64,000 nucleotides of DNA from Actinoplanes lutulentus (GTDB taxonomy: Bacteria; Actinomycetota; Actinomycetes; Mycobacteriales; Micromonosporaceae): NCBI RefSeq assembly GCF_003259845.1, contig NZ_QLMJ01000003.1, forward strand, positions 1-64,000. Direction: 5' to 3'. Made by a program: the position numbers and the translations under genes. Below, one piece after another: positions 35,237-46,682 of the stretch. Position 1 is the stretch's first letter; every line of letters begins with the position of its first letter. Below the pieces are notes generated by a model. The model had not been told where the DNA came from. It made no database searches and saw only the letters and a program-made list of their open reading frames with translations.

Positions 35237-35425
35237 CGCGAGTCACCCTCCGGTGTCAGTTGCTAGTAACCGCTCCCATAGCCCATGCGTGTGTGATTTG
35301 GCCCTCGATAACGAGGCCCGTGCGCCAATAGTCCCTGATGGATGACCTAATTGCCAGCACAATCTGTGGCCACGCGGTAAACGTCTGAGGTCTTCGCACA
35401 GCCGTACCCGGTACCTTGACTCCCC

Positions 35426-36514
35426 GTGGTTCAACTAGCTCCGACTCCTACTCCGTCAGGTTCCGGCTTCACCGTTCCGGAAGTGAACATCACCGACGCG
35501 TGCGGCAGCGATGTGCTGTGCAGCCGGTTGCTGGACTGGACCGGCAACCAGTGGCTCGCCAACAGCAGCTACGTGGTGATCATCAAGCCGCTCCGGCTCA
35601 TCGGGATCATCCTGATCGCGTTGCTCGTCCGGTGGCTGCTGCACCGGGCCATCGACCGGCTGACCCAGAGCACCTCACGCGCCGCGATGCCGGCGCTGCT
35701 GAAGCCGCTCAGGGAGAAGGTGACGGCCACCGCCGAGGAGGGCCAGTTCATCCCGGAGCGGCGGCGCCAGCGCGCCGAGGCGATCGGGTCGGTACTGCGC
35801 AACTTCGTCAGCGCTGTGGTCTTCACGATGGCCGGCCTGTTGTTGCTGGGCGAGCTCGGCTTCAACCTGGCACCTCTGCTGGCCAGCGCCGGCATCGTCG
35901 GTGTCGCCATCGGCTTCGGCGCGCAGAGCCTGGTCAAGGACTTGATAGCGGGCCTCTTCATGCTGCTGGAGGACCAGTACGGCGTGGGCGACACGGTCGA
36001 CGTCGGCGAGGCGACCGGCGTGGTGGAGAGCGTCGGCCTGCGGATCACCACGATTCGCGACGGCCGAGGCGTGCTCTGGTACATCCGTAACGGCGAGATC
36101 GTCCGGGTCGGCAACAAGAGCCAGGGCTGGGGCATGGTCGTGATCGACCTCCCGATCGGCTTCGTGAACGCCGAGGAGGCGGTCGTCGTGCTGCGCCGCG
36201 CCGCCGAGGCCGTCGCCGCGGAACCCGAGCACCAGACCGAGTTCCTGGAGCCGCCGGACGTGGTCGGCGTCGAGCAGCTGACCGTGGACGGCGCGGTGAT
36301 CCGGACCATCGCCAAGACGACGGCCGACGCCCAGCCGGTCATCCAGGGCAGACTTCGCCGGGCACTGACCGAGGCGCTGGACGCTTCCGGTCTCTCGGAG
36401 CGGATCGCCGCCTCCCGGCTGGGACCGCGCAACGCGATCCCGCCGACCTGGATGACCGGGTCCGAAAATTCCTCATCTTCGATTTCCGAGCAGCGGCCGG
36501 GCAGCACTTCCTGA
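35426..36514 (+). CDS. small-conductance mechanosensitive channel (MscS family)
   Basis: This 362-residue protein has transmembrane segments at ~50-72, ~125-145 and a pore-lining helix around residues 147-175 (LLASAGIVGVAIGFGAQSLVKDL). The MscS beta domain (DQYGVGDTVDVGEATGVVESV) and a C-terminal cytoplasmic alpha/beta domain follow. It would open under membrane tension during hypo-osmotic shock. GTG lies 8 bases after TACCTT, suggesting a leaderless mRNA. Confidence 0.9.
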   Translation: MVQLAPTPTPSGSGFTVPEVNITDACGSDVLCSRLLDWTGNQWLANSSYVVIIKPLRLIGIILIALLVRWLLHRAIDRLTQSTSRAAMPALLKPLREKVTATAEEGQFIPERRRQRAEAIGSVLRNFVSAVVFTMAGLLLLGELGFNLAPLLASAGIVGVAIGFGAQSLVKDLIAGLFMLLEDQYGVGDTVDVGEATGVVESVGLRITTIRDGRGVLWYIRNGEIVRVGNKSQGWGMVVIDLPIGFVNAEEAVVVLRRAAEAVAAEPEHQTEFLEPPDVVGVEQLTVDGAVIRTIAKTTADAQPVIQGRLRRALTEALDASGLSERIAASRLGPRNAIPPTWMTGSENSSSSISEQRPGSTS

Positions 36515-36617
36515 CCAGCACATACTCCATCGTGCGGTAGGTGCGCCCTAGCCCGTTTGGCCGATTTTTGCCCTAACTGCCCTAGCGTGGACTAGGACGA
36601 TCGGGCAGAATCCGCTA

Positions 36618-36640
36618 AAGCTGTCCGCATCAGACAGCTT
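36618..36640. promoter_or_regulatory. inverted repeat upstream of the MFS gene
   Basis: A perfect 8-bp inverted repeat, AAGCTGTC-CGCATCA-GACAGCTT, lies 50 bases before the MFS start in a 176-base gap. It is downstream of a TAGGAC/CTAG-rich segment and could be an operator or a hairpin in the 5' leader. No regulator gene is adjacent. Confidence 0.45.
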
Positions 36641-36690
36641 GTTCGCGCCCGGGCAGCCCTCGGTGATCGTCGACAGCGCTGGAGGGCTCG

Positions 36691-38034
36691 GTGTCAGAAC
36701 AACCCGCACGGCCAAGCAACACGGCCGACGCGGTCACGCAAAGCGAGCAACCGGTGACTTTCCGCGAGGTCTTCGGGTTGCCCGAGTTCCGGGCGCTGTT
36801 CTCATCGGGTGTGGTCGACCAGATCGGCGACTACCTCTCCCGGGCCGCGGTCACCGCTCTCGTCTACCAGCAGAGCCAATCGGTACTGCTCTCCGCGACC
36901 TCGTTCGCGATCAGCTACCTCCCGTGGCTCTTCGGGCCGCTGCTGTCGGCGCTCGCCGAGCGATACCCGCACCGCCGGGTGATGATCACCTCGGATCTGT
37001 GCCGGATGGTGCTGATCAGCCTGCTCCTGCTGCCGGGCCTGCCGGTGCCGGTCATGTTCGTGCTGCTCTTCCTCTCCGGGCTGGGCGCGCCGCCGTCCCG
37101 GTCGGCGCGCTCGGCGATGCTGCCGCTGGTGGTCGGGCGGGACCGTCTCGCGCTGGCCGTGGCCAGCACCCAGACCAGCGGGCAGGCCGCGCAGGTGATC
37201 GGATACCTGGCCGGCGCGACCCTCTCGGTGGCGCTCACTCCCCGGATCGCGCTCGGGCTCGACGTGCTCACCTTCGCGCTGTCCGCGGCGATCGTGGCGT
37301 TCGGCATCCGGCGCCGGCCGGCCGAGTCGGCCGGCGCCGAGCGAACCCACCTGCTCCAGGAGACATTCGAGGGCTTCCGCCTGGTCTTCGGCGATCAGGT
37401 GCTGCGGTCGATCACGATCGTGGTCTACACGGTGACCATCTTCGCCATCGTCCCCGAGGGCCTGGCCGCCGCGTGGGCCGCCGAGGGAACGTCCGGCCCG
37501 GACTCACACGGCCTCGACCAGGGCATGATCATGGCGGCCGGACCGCTCGGCTTCGTCATCGGCGGCATCCTGTTCAACCGATTCGTGCCCGCGGCCCGGC
37601 GGGTACGCCTCATCCCGCTGCTCGCCGTGATCGCCCCGCTGCTGCTGGTGCCGACCATCACCGGCCCGCCGGCCCCGATCGTGGCGCTGCTGGTCCTGCT
37701 CGCCGGGCTGCTGCACGGCTCGCTGCTGCCGACGCTGAACGCGACGTTCGTGCTGGCCCTGCCGCACGGGTTCCGGGCCCGGGCGTTCGGCGTGGTCAAC
37801 AGCGGGATCCAGCTGTCCCAGTTCGGCGCGGTGATGCTCACCGGCATGCTGGCCGACCGTTTCTGGCTGCCCACGGTGGTGGGCCTGTGGAGCATCGGCG
37901 GCACCCTCGCCATGCTGCTGGTCGCGATCTTCTGGCCGCGCCCGGTGGCGTTCGCCGAGGCCGCCGAGCGGGCGAGCGCCTCGGTGCCGTCAGCCCGGCA
38001 ACCCACGACGAGCGTCACAAGCGAGCAAGCCTGA
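36691..38034 (+). CDS. MFS transporter (putative drug/metabolite efflux)
   Basis: This 447-residue protein has about 10-12 hydrophobic segments, an N-terminal cytoplasmic region (~25 residues) and a Ser/Thr/Glu-rich tail. It resembles the MFS enterobactin-exporter-like/DHA3 group (LFSSGVVDQIGDYLSRAAVTALVY, then ERYPHRRVMITSDLCRM in loop 2-3). It is likely a proton-coupled exporter with unknown substrate. The GTG start has GGAGGG 5 bases upstream. The globin gene begins 21 bases downstream, on the same strand. Confidence 0.85.
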   Translation: MSEQPARPSNTADAVTQSEQPVTFREVFGLPEFRALFSSGVVDQIGDYLSRAAVTALVYQQSQSVLLSATSFAISYLPWLFGPLLSALAERYPHRRVMITSDLCRMVLISLLLLPGLPVPVMFVLLFLSGLGAPPSRSARSAMLPLVVGRDRLALAVASTQTSGQAAQVIGYLAGATLSVALTPRIALGLDVLTFALSAAIVAFGIRRRPAESAGAERTHLLQETFEGFRLVFGDQVLRSITIVVYTVTIFAIVPEGLAAAWAAEGTSGPDSHGLDQGMIMAAGPLGFVIGGILFNRFVPAARRVRLIPLLAVIAPLLLVPTITGPPAPIVALLVLLAGLLHGSLLPTLNATFVLALPHGFRARAFGVVNSGIQLSQFGAVMLTGMLADRFWLPTVVGLWSIGGTLAMLLVAIFWPRPVAFAEAAERASASVPSARQPTTSVTSEQA

Positions 38035-38054
38035 CCTGCTGGCAGGATGGAGCG

Positions 38055-38447
38055 GTGAGCGAACCCGCCAGTTTCTATGCCGCCGTCGGTGGCGAGCCCA
38101 CGTTCCGGCGCCTCGTGGACAAGTTCTACGAGGGCGTCACCGAGGACCCGCTGCTGCGCCCGATGTACCCCGAGGAGGACCTCGGGCCGGCCGCCGACCG
38201 GCTGACGCTCTTCCTGATGCAGTACTGGGGCGGGCCGAACACCTACTCGGCCTCCCGCGGGCACCCCCGCCTGCGGATGCGCCACGCGCCGTACCAGGTC
38301 GACGCGGCCGCCCGGGACGCCTGGCTTCTCCACATGCGTGCCGCGGTGGACTCGCTCGGCCTGCCCGAGGAGCAGCGGACCACGCTCTGGGACTACATGG
38401 AGAAGGCGGCGTACTTCATGGTGAACACCATGGATCCCGTTTCCTGA
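38055..38447 (+). CDS. glbO: group II truncated haemoglobin
   Basis: This 130-residue globin of the 2-on-2 type begins with the FYAAVGGEPTFRRLVDKFYEGV helix region and contains MQYWGGPNTYSASRGHPRLRMRHAPYQ, with the proximal His in RMRH and the distal-pocket residues of the GlbO group. It binds O2 or NO and is linked to oxidative or nitrosative stress tolerance. GTG at 38055 is chosen because the family's N-terminus starts here. It is probably co-transcribed with the MFS gene. Confidence 0.92.
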   Translation: MSEPASFYAAVGGEPTFRRLVDKFYEGVTEDPLLRPMYPEEDLGPAADRLTLFLMQYWGGPNTYSASRGHPRLRMRHAPYQVDAAARDAWLLHMRAAVDSLGLPEEQRTTLWDYMEKAAYFMVNTMDPVS

Positions 38448-38514
38448 GAGTGTCGCCTCAGCGGGTGACTCGTTGATCGGTTGACCACCTGCGACCGATC
38501 CCAGGAGCATCCCC

Positions 38515-39780
38515 ATGCGCCGTCGTCTGCTCGCTGCCGCCGCTGCCGTGGCGGTCGCCGTGCCCGTGATGGCCGCGGCCATTCCGGCCTCGGCCGACCG
38601 TGCCCACCCGGCCGTGGTGTCGACCAACCCGGTCGACTGGACACCTCACGTCCTGGACGGCACGGTGTGGGCGCTGGCCCTGGTCGGCGACACCGTAGTG
38701 GTCGGCGGCGCCTTCACCCGGGTGGCCGACGCGAAACGCCGGGTCACCGTGGCACGCAAGAACATCTTCGCCTTCGGCCTCTACGACGGGGAGATCCGTA
38801 CGTTCGCGCCGCAGGTGGACGGCGCGATCTACTCGCTGGCCGCCGGCGACGACTACACGGTGTACCTAGGTGGCGGGTTCAAGTCCGTCAACGGCGCGAA
38901 CCAGCGCGGCCTGGCCCGGGTCTCGCTGCGGGACAGCGGCCGGGTCGCCCCGTTCAACGCCAAGCTCAACTGGGGTGACGTACGCGCCCTCGCGACCCGT
39001 GGCGGACACCTCTACGCCGGCGGCACGTTCACGGCCATCAACGGGGTGAACCGGGTCGCCCTGGCCCGGATGAACGCCACGACCGGCGCCGTCGACCAGG
39101 GCTTCGACGCCCGGCTGTCCGGTCCGGGGCTGAAGCGGGTACGCGTCGAGCACTTCGACGTCTCCCCCGACGGACGCAAGCTGATCGCCGTGGGGGCGTT
39201 CCTGAAGTCCGGCGGGTACGACCGGACACAGATCGCGCTCTTCGACGTCGGCGGCCCCTCGGCGATGCTGTCCAGCTGGTACACCACCGCGTACGAGCCG
39301 CCGTGCATGCAGGGCTTCGACACGTACCTGCGGCAGGTCAAGTTCTCACCGGACGCGTCGTACGCCGTGGTCGCGGCGACCGGCCGGGCGTCGTCGGCGC
39401 AGAAGCTCTGCGACTCGGCGGCCCGGTTCGAGACCAGCGGCGGCCGGCGCAATCCGACCTGGGTGCAGCGCACCGGCGGCGACTCGCTGTACGCCGTGGC
39501 GGTCACCGGCGCGGCCGTTTACCTGGGCGGGCACCAGCGGTACTTCGACAACCCGTACGGCACCGACAGCAACGGTCCGGGGCCGGGCGCGGTGTCGAGG
39601 CCGGGCATCGGCGCGGTCAGTACGAACACGGGCAAGGCACTGCCGTGGAACCCGACCCGTTCCCGGGGCGTTGGCGTCCGCGCGTTCCTGGCGACCGCAC
39701 AGGGCCTTTTCGTAGGCTCCGACACCGACCAGCTGGGCCGCGAGTACCACGGCCGCCTCGGCATGTTCCCGCTGAGCTAG
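38515..39780 (+). CDS. secreted beta-propeller-like protein
   Basis: This 421-residue protein has a signal peptide (basic MRRRLLAAAAAVAVAVPVM, cleavage near Ala-Ser-Ala27). Repeats of the delta-60 type follow, such as VVVGGAFTRVADAKRR, VYLGGGFKSVNGANQRGLARV and LYAGGTFTAINGVNRVALARM, each with a Gly-Gly-x-Phe core. These predict a beta-propeller outside the cell, probably for binding. The last two Cys pairs may form disulfides. The partner or ligand is unknown. Confidence 0.85.
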   Translation: MRRRLLAAAAAVAVAVPVMAAAIPASADRAHPAVVSTNPVDWTPHVLDGTVWALALVGDTVVVGGAFTRVADAKRRVTVARKNIFAFGLYDGEIRTFAPQVDGAIYSLAAGDDYTVYLGGGFKSVNGANQRGLARVSLRDSGRVAPFNAKLNWGDVRALATRGGHLYAGGTFTAINGVNRVALARMNATTGAVDQGFDARLSGPGLKRVRVEHFDVSPDGRKLIAVGAFLKSGGYDRTQIALFDVGGPSAMLSSWYTTAYEPPCMQGFDTYLRQVKFSPDASYAVVAATGRASSAQKLCDSAARFETSGGRRNPTWVQRTGGDSLYAVAVTGAAVYLGGHQRYFDNPYGTDSNGPGPGAVSRPGIGAVSTNTGKALPWNPTRSRGVGVRAFLATAQGLFVGSDTDQLGREYHGRLGMFPLS

Positions 39781-39810
39781 CCGGCTCCGCGGCGATTGCC
39801 TTGCCGCCAG

Positions 39811-40392
39811 CTAGAGCAGGGCGCCTTCGTCGTGCAGCCAGTCCACGAACGACGTGGCGACGGCTGCGCCGCAGTCCAGCATCTCCACGAGCAGGGTGTC
39901 GTGCGCCCCGGCCGCGAGCGGCACCTGCAACTCCGCGTATATCGGCAGCTGACCCCGCTCGGTGGGGTCGCCGACGTACGCCTTACAGAAGCGCCTCGTG
40001 TGGTTCCACTCGTTGACCACCCGGTATGCCCGGTCGGCCCAGTCCGGCGGGACCGTCGCGTGCGGGCGGGCCCGCATCACCAGGATCTCGTCGTCGGGGC
40101 CCTCCAGCGTGAACAGCACGGCGTGCCGCTCCCACATGGCCAGCAGACTGCCGCCACCGTCAGCGAGGAACCTTATGTCGAGCATGTCGAGCGCCTTGCC
40201 GATGCGCGCGAGCGACACCGGGGCGACCAGATCGGAGGACCCGGTCGTCGACAGCTCGGCCGGGACCGCTGACCGGGAGGGCTCGCGCTGGGCCGGAACT
40301 CCGACACGGACCGCGCTCTGCACCGCCACTTCGCCACCGGAATCAGGCTCGTTCGACGACGCCGATCCCGGACGCCATGACCACCACGGCAT
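39811..40392 (-). CDS. YbjN domain-containing protein
   Basis: A frame is open to 40422, but the ATG at 40392 (MPWWSWRP) has a GAGTGAGG site and begins the expected N-terminus, giving 193 residues. The N-terminal ~50 residues are disordered. The C-terminal ~130 residues (ARIGKALDMLDIRFLADG to LVEMLDCGAAVATSFVDWLH) match the YbjN/type III secretion chaperone-like fold common in actinobacteria. It is cytoplasmic and its role is unknown. Confidence 0.8.
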   Translation of the reverse strand: MPWWSWRPGSASSNEPDSGGEVAVQSAVRVGVPAQREPSRSAVPAELSTTGSSDLVAPVSLARIGKALDMLDIRFLADGGGSLLAMWERHAVLFTLEGPDDEILVMRARPHATVPPDWADRAYRVVNEWNHTRRFCKAYVGDPTERGQLPIYAELQVPLAAGAHDTLLVEMLDCGAAVATSFVDWLHDEGALL

Positions 40393-40521
40393 CGTGTGCA
40401 CCTCACTCCCCAACAGATCCACCGCCGGACGTTGCAGTGGACCCGAGGGCCGACGGTACCCGTACAGTTCCTGAAGGTCATCCCCCCAACCGGAGGGCGG
40501 GCCCGTAAGAACGATGCCGTG

Positions 40522-41193
40522 TCACCCTTTCGGGTGACTTGACATCGGAGTAACGGTCAATTTGTGAACACTCTGTCGCCACGCCACTCCATATGGTGCG
40601 GAAATTCCCACCCAGCTTCCCGCCACCCGCACGCGCGCGTCGGGACCGTCGCCGAGCCCGGCGGCCGGGCGAGGGCCGAGGAATCCCATCCGCGCGACGG
40701 CCTGAACGAGTCGCTGCGAGACCTGAACGGGTGCGCCGTCGTCCGGAGTGACGACGAGGGCGACGTGATCGAGCAACGCGTCCCGGACCGCCCGCTGCCC
40801 GACCGCCCGGCCGGACATGCCACCGGTGGAGATCTCACGCAGTGTCCCGGCGGCGGCGCTCGCCAGCCGGTCCAGTTCGGCGCCGGACACCGATTCCACG
40901 GCCTGCGAGGCGGCCGGCGGCAACGCCCACCGCCAGAGCACGTCGCGTCGTTCCGGCAGGGTGTCTCCGCCTCCGGCGAGAACGGCGAGCAGCGCGGTCG
41001 CCGAGACCGTGGCGTCACCCGGCCCGGCACCGGCCACCTCACGGGTGACCAGCACGTCCCAGGGAAGATGTGCCCAGAGGGCGGTACGCCCACCGGACGA
41101 CCGGAGTCGGACCGGAGCGGCCGGATCCAGGCGGGTGAGCCTCGCCAGGAACGCGCCTGCATCGGGGATCCCGAGCAGGCCGTGCTCACTCAT
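40522..41193 (-). CDS. hypothetical protein, actinobacterial
   Basis: This 223-residue protein has no recognised domain. It is helical, Ala/Gly-rich and has no membrane segment (EHGLLGIPDAGAFLARLTRLDP to YGVAWRQSVHKLTV). The ATG at 41193 overlaps the thioesterase stop (ATGA), so it is the last gene of the ettA-thioesterase unit, and the arrangement suggests translational coupling. Function is unknown. Confidence 0.75.
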   Translation of the reverse strand: MSEHGLLGIPDAGAFLARLTRLDPAAPVRLRSSGGRTALWAHLPWDVLVTREVAGAGPGDATVSATALLAVLAGGGDTLPERRDVLWRWALPPAASQAVESVSGAELDRLASAAAGTLREISTGGMSGRAVGQRAVRDALLDHVALVVTPDDGAPVQVSQRLVQAVARMGFLGPRPAAGLGDGPDARVRVAGSWVGISAPYGVAWRQSVHKLTVTPMSSHPKG

Positions 41194-41592
41194 GACCGGA
41201 TCCAATAGGGCGTCAGGAAGTCCTTCTCCGCGGCCGAGAGCCTCCGCGGATGCCCCTCGGCCAGGTTGTAGGGCACGCAGACCGACCGCGCCCGGCTGGC
41301 CAGCTGGCCGTCGTCGAAGAGCTCGTAGTCCACCGTGAACGACGCTGCCTTCAGGCCCGAGATCCACATCTCGACGCGTACCGGGTCGCCGAAGTCCACC
41401 GGCCGCAGGTAGTCGATCTCGTGCCGGGCGATCACGATGCCCTCCTCGAACGAGCCCAGGCCGTGCGCACGGGCACCGACGAAGAACATCGCGACCCGGG
41501 CCTCCTCGTAAAGGGTGAGGAAGCGAGCGTTGTTGACGTGCCCGTACGCGTCCATGTCGGACCAGCGCACGGGCACGTCATATACAAAACGA

Positions 41593-41600
<8 letters not shown>
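41190..41600 (-). CDS. acyl-CoA thioesterase (4HBT hotdog fold)
   Basis: This 136-residue hotdog-fold protein has the 4HBT signature RWSDMDAYGHVNNARFLTLYEEAR, where Asp16-type and Asn residues build the active site. It would hydrolyse an acyl-CoA or related thioester. The ATG overlaps the ettA stop by 8 bases. In actinobacteria this pair with ettA and the downstream hypothetical gene is common. The acyl substrate is unknown. Confidence 0.87.
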
Positions 41601-43269
<1,669 letters not shown>

Positions 43270-43366
43270 GTTGTGCCCTACCTCCAAGATCGTGAATGAT
43301 CGGTGCCGAATCAAAGGGCAATCTTTCCAGGTACCCCCACGACTCCGAACGACGACCCCGTCAGGT

Positions 43367-43876
43367 TTACTCCCTGACCGCCTTCTGCTCCTCGCTCGTG
43401 CCGTCCGCGTACGCGATCGTCAGCCCGGTCTCGTCGACCGAGAAGACATTGCCGTCGACGGCGGTGGCCACGTACGACCCGTTGCTGTCCTGCCACACCC
43501 CGCCGAGGAAGAGAGCGGTCTTGTTCTCGATCCAATCGGCGTCGGTGCCGCCCTTGTTGGCGTGATAGAAGAGCTGGCCCGTCCGGTCCTGGCAGATCCA
43601 GATCACGGTCTTGCGGACGGTACGCACCCGCAGCACCTCGACGAGCTCGCCGGACGCCCCCTGGATCGCACCGGCTCGCTGGGTCTGCTCCGGGCAGAGC
43701 GGGCCGTCGACCAGCGTCACCGGCTCCGGCGTGACCTCGGCGCGGGGCTCCCGGTTTCGTTCCTCGCCGAGAAGATATCCACCGATCATCCCAATGATCG
43801 TCAGCAGCACCGTGGCAATGACCACAGGGAAGAACAACGGACGCCGCTGCTGGGAATGATCATCGAGGGGGGTCAC
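43367..43876 (-). CDS. single-pass membrane protein with extracytoplasmic domain
   Basis: About 169 residues. One transmembrane segment ([21 protein letters not shown], Pro18 to Gly38) is followed by an external region with two Cys residues ([14 protein letters not shown]) that may be disulfide-bonded. The GTG at 43876 follows CATCCT by 6 bases. An in-frame ATG at 43912 would add 12 residues and cannot be excluded. It is divergent from otsA (114-base gap). No family is recognised. Confidence 0.6.
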   Translation of the reverse strand: MTPLDDHSQQRRPLFFPVVIATVLLTIIGMIGGYLLGEERNREPRAEVTPEPVTLVDGPLCPEQTQRAGAIQGASGELVEVLRVRTVRKTVIWICQDRTGQLFYHANKGGTDADWIENKTALFLGGVWQDSNGSYVATAVDGNVFSVDETGLTIAYADGTSEEQKAVRE

Positions 43877-43990
43877 CGGCTCAGGATGGCACCCCTGTTC
43901 CAGCCGGTCCATCGCCAGGCGTTGAACCGCGGGAGCCTACGCACAGTAGGCTCGCCTTGGGAACAGAAACCACTCGGAGGTGTACTCAGC

Positions 43991-45403
43991 GTGGCCGAAC
44001 GAAGTTCCTTCGTCGTCGTCGCCAACCGTCTACCCGTTGACGAGATCACCACACCGGAAGGTGAGAAGCAGTGGCGGCCAAGCCCGGGTGGGCTGGTCAC
44101 AGCCCTGCACCCGGTGCTGACCGAGCACCGCGGAACGTGGATCGGGTGGGCCGGCGGAGAGGGCGAAGCGCCTGAGCCGTTCGAGCTCGAAGGCATCAAC
44201 ATCCATCCGGTCCCGCTCAGCGCCGAGGAGCTGGAGCGCTACTACGAGGGCCAGTCGAACGCCACGATCTGGCCGCTGTACCACGATGCGGTGGAAACTC
44301 CGGTCTACAAGCGTCGCTGGCGTGAGACGTACCGGATCGTCAACCAGCGATTCGCGGAGGCCGCCGCCGAGGTGGCCGCCGAGGGTGCGACCGTCTGGGT
44401 GCAGGACTACCAGCTCCAGCTGGTGCCGTCCCTGCTCCGGGAGCTGCGGCCGGACCTGCGGATCGGGTTCTTCCTGCACATCCCGTTCCCGCCGATCGAG
44501 CTGTTCATGCAGATGCCGTTCCGCGCGGAGATCCTGCGCGGCCTGCTCGGCGCCGACCTTGTCGGTTTCCAGCAGCGTCTCGCCGCGCAGAACTTCGTAC
44601 GCCTCGCCCGCCACCTGCTCGGGCTGCGTTACGAGGGCCAGTCGATCAAGGTGGACGGGCGCAGCGTCAAGGCCGGCGCGTTCCCGATCAGCATCGACAC
44701 CAAAGACATGGAACGGCTCGCTGCCGATCCGGCCGTCCAGGCGCGGGCCAAGCAGATCCGCGCCGAGCTGGGCGACCCGGAAACCGTGATCCTCGGCGTC
44801 GACCGGCTGGATTACACCAAGGGCATCGAGCTGCGCCTCAAGGCGTTCCGCGAGCTGCTCGCGGACGGCAAGCTCAACGTCGGTGACGCGGTGATGGTGC
44901 AGGTCGCCACGCCGAGCCGGGAGCGGGTCGAGCACTACCAGACGCTGCGGGTGAAAGTCGAGCGCGAGGTCGGCCGGATCAACGGCGAGTTCGGCCGGGT
45001 GGGTGTGCCGGCCGTGCACTACCTGCACCAGTCGATGCCGAAAAACGAGCTGGCCGCGCTTTACGTGGCGGCCGACGTCATGATGGTGACCCCGCTGCGC
45101 GACGGCATGAACCTGGTCGCCAAGGAATACATCGCCTGCCGGGGTGACACCGGCGGCGCGCTGGTGCTCAGTGAGTTCGCCGGTGCGGCGACCGAGCTGC
45201 GCCAGGCGTTCCTCTGCAACCCGCACGACCCGGACGGCGTGAAGGACGCCCTGCTGCGCGCGGTCGGCGCGGAGCAGCCGGAACTCAAGCGCCGGATGCG
45301 CGTCATGCAGCGCCACCTGCGCACTCACGATGTGGCCCGCTGGGCGCACACCTTCCTCGATGAGCTGGGCGTCGACGAGACCCCGGACACCGAAGAGGCG
45401 TAA
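43991..45403 (+). CDS. otsA: trehalose-6-phosphate synthase (GT20)
   Basis: This 470-residue glycosyltransferase transfers glucose from a nucleotide sugar (UDP- or ADP-glucose) to glucose-6-phosphate. It has the GT20 landmarks: [13 protein letters not shown] at the N-terminus, [35 protein letters not shown] for phosphate/sugar binding and [15 protein letters not shown] near the nucleotide site. The start is GTG with GGAGG 12 bases upstream. No otsB (phosphatase) lies alongside, so it must be encoded elsewhere. Trehalose is an osmoprotectant and stress solute. Confidence 0.93.
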   Translation: MAERSSFVVVANRLPVDEITTPEGEKQWRPSPGGLVTALHPVLTEHRGTWIGWAGGEGEAPEPFELEGINIHPVPLSAEELERYYEGQSNATIWPLYHDAVETPVYKRRWRETYRIVNQRFAEAAAEVAAEGATVWVQDYQLQLVPSLLRELRPDLRIGFFLHIPFPPIELFMQMPFRAEILRGLLGADLVGFQQRLAAQNFVRLARHLLGLRYEGQSIKVDGRSVKAGAFPISIDTKDMERLAADPAVQARAKQIRAELGDPETVILGVDRLDYTKGIELRLKAFRELLADGKLNVGDAVMVQVATPSRERVEHYQTLRVKVEREVGRINGEFGRVGVPAVHYLHQSMPKNELAALYVAADVMMVTPLRDGMNLVAKEYIACRGDTGGALVLSEFAGAATELRQAFLCNPHDPDGVKDALLRAVGAEQPELKRRMRVMQRHLRTHDVARWAHTFLDELGVDETPDTEEA

Positions 45404-45414
45404 AACCCGTTGCT

Positions 45415-45444
45415 CGGCGCCGGGCCGTTTCTGGCCCGGCGCCG
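45415..45444 (+). terminator. hairpin downstream of otsA
   Basis: A perfect 12-bp stem (45415-45426 with 45433-45444, loop GTTTCT) starts 12 bases after the otsA stop. No T-tract follows, but it is the only structure in the 70-base gap before the convergent cysG/cobA gene. Confidence 0.65.
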
Positions 45445-45473
45445 TGCTTGGGTACGCGTAAAAGAACGCCCCG

Positions 45474-46682
45474 TCAGCCCGCGGCCGGCGTGAAGACGTC
45501 GGACACGGCGACCACATCGCCGATCACGACGACAGCCGGCGGCCGGATCCCGGCCTCAGCCGTGTCCGCGGTGACCGCCCCGAGGGTGCTGCGCAGTGAC
45601 CGCTGGTGAGCCGTCGAACCCTCCTGCACCACGGCGACCGGCGTCTCCGGCGACCGCCCCTCGGCGATCAGCCGCTCGCTGATCTTCGGCAGGTTCTTCA
45701 GGCCCATCAGCACCACGAGCGTGCCGCGCAGCCGCGCCAGAGCCGGCCAGTCCACCAGCGAGTCCGGGTGCTCCGGCGGGATGTGCCCGGAGACCACGGT
45801 GAACTCGTGCGCCACTCCCCGGTGGGTGACCGGGATCCCGGCCAGCGCGGGCGCCGCGATCGAGCTGGTCACGCCCGGCACGACGACAACCGGCACGCCG
45901 GCCGCCGCGCACGCGAGCGCCTCCTCGCCACCACGGCCGAAGACGAAGTTGTCGCCGCCCTTGAGCCGCACCACGAACTTCCCCTGTTGCGCCCGATCCA
46001 CCAGAATCCGGTTGATCTCCTCCTGAGCCGCCGACGGCCCGTACGGAATCTTCGCGGCGTCGATCAGCTCGACCTCGGGGCGCAGCTCACCCAGGAGCAC
46101 ACCCGGGACCAGGCGGTCGGCGACCACCACGTCGGCCGCGGCGAGCAGGCGCCGGCCTTTCACGGTGATCAGCTCGGGGTCGCCGGGGCCGCCGCCGACC
46201 AGGGCGACGCCCTTGAGCTCGGGCGCGGCCGGCGGTGTCGCCTCCAGCGCGTGCGCGACCAGGTCACGGACCGCCATGGCCCGGCGGCGGTCACCACCGT
46301 CGGTCACCGCCACCGTCACCTGCCCGTGGCGGGTGACAGCCGGAGTCCACGCGGTCGCGGCGTCGCGGTCGTCCGCGCGTACGCAAAAGATGTGGTGAGC
46401 CTCCGCCGCCTCACTCACCTCGGCGGCAGCGATGGGGTCGTCGATCGCGACGTGGACCAGCCACGCGCCTTCGACATCGCCCGGCGTGAAGCGCCGCGGC
46501 GTCCAGACCGCACGCCCGGCGTCGACGTGCGAGCGCAACGCGGGGGTGAGCTCGGGCGTCACGATCTCGACCTGGGCGCCCGCCGCGATCAGCGCCGGCA
46601 CCCGGCGGGTGGCGACCATGCCGCCGCCGACCACCAGGACGCGGCGGCCGGCCAGCCGCAGGGCCAGTGGGTAAAGGCTCAT
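45474..46682 (-). CDS. cobA: precorrin-2 dehydrogenase / uroporphyrinogen-III C-methyltransferase
   Basis: This 402-residue bifunctional protein has an N-terminal ~155-residue CysG-type dehydrogenase domain (LAGRRVLVVGGGMVATRRVPALIAAG, Rossmann). The SUMT methyltransferase follows (ALVGGGPGDPELITVKGRRLLAAADVV, then VVRLKGGDNFVFGRGGEE and GVTSSIAAPALAGIPVTHRG), which makes precorrin-2 from uroporphyrinogen III. It feeds cobalamin and siroheme. The ATG overlaps the cobT stop by 4 bases (ATGA), and it is third in the cobC-cobT-cobA unit. Confidence 0.92.
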   Translation of the reverse strand: MSLYPLALRLAGRRVLVVGGGMVATRRVPALIAAGAQVEIVTPELTPALRSHVDAGRAVWTPRRFTPGDVEGAWLVHVAIDDPIAAAEVSEAAEAHHIFCVRADDRDAATAWTPAVTRHGQVTVAVTDGGDRRRAMAVRDLVAHALEATPPAAPELKGVALVGGGPGDPELITVKGRRLLAAADVVVADRLVPGVLLGELRPEVELIDAAKIPYGPSAAQEEINRILVDRAQQGKFVVRLKGGDNFVFGRGGEEALACAAAGVPVVVVPGVTSSIAAPALAGIPVTHRGVAHEFTVVSGHIPPEHPDSLVDWPALARLRGTLVVLMGLKNLPKISERLIAEGRSPETPVAVVQEGSTAHQRSLRSTLGAVTADTAEAGIRPPAVVVIGDVVAVSDVFTPAAG

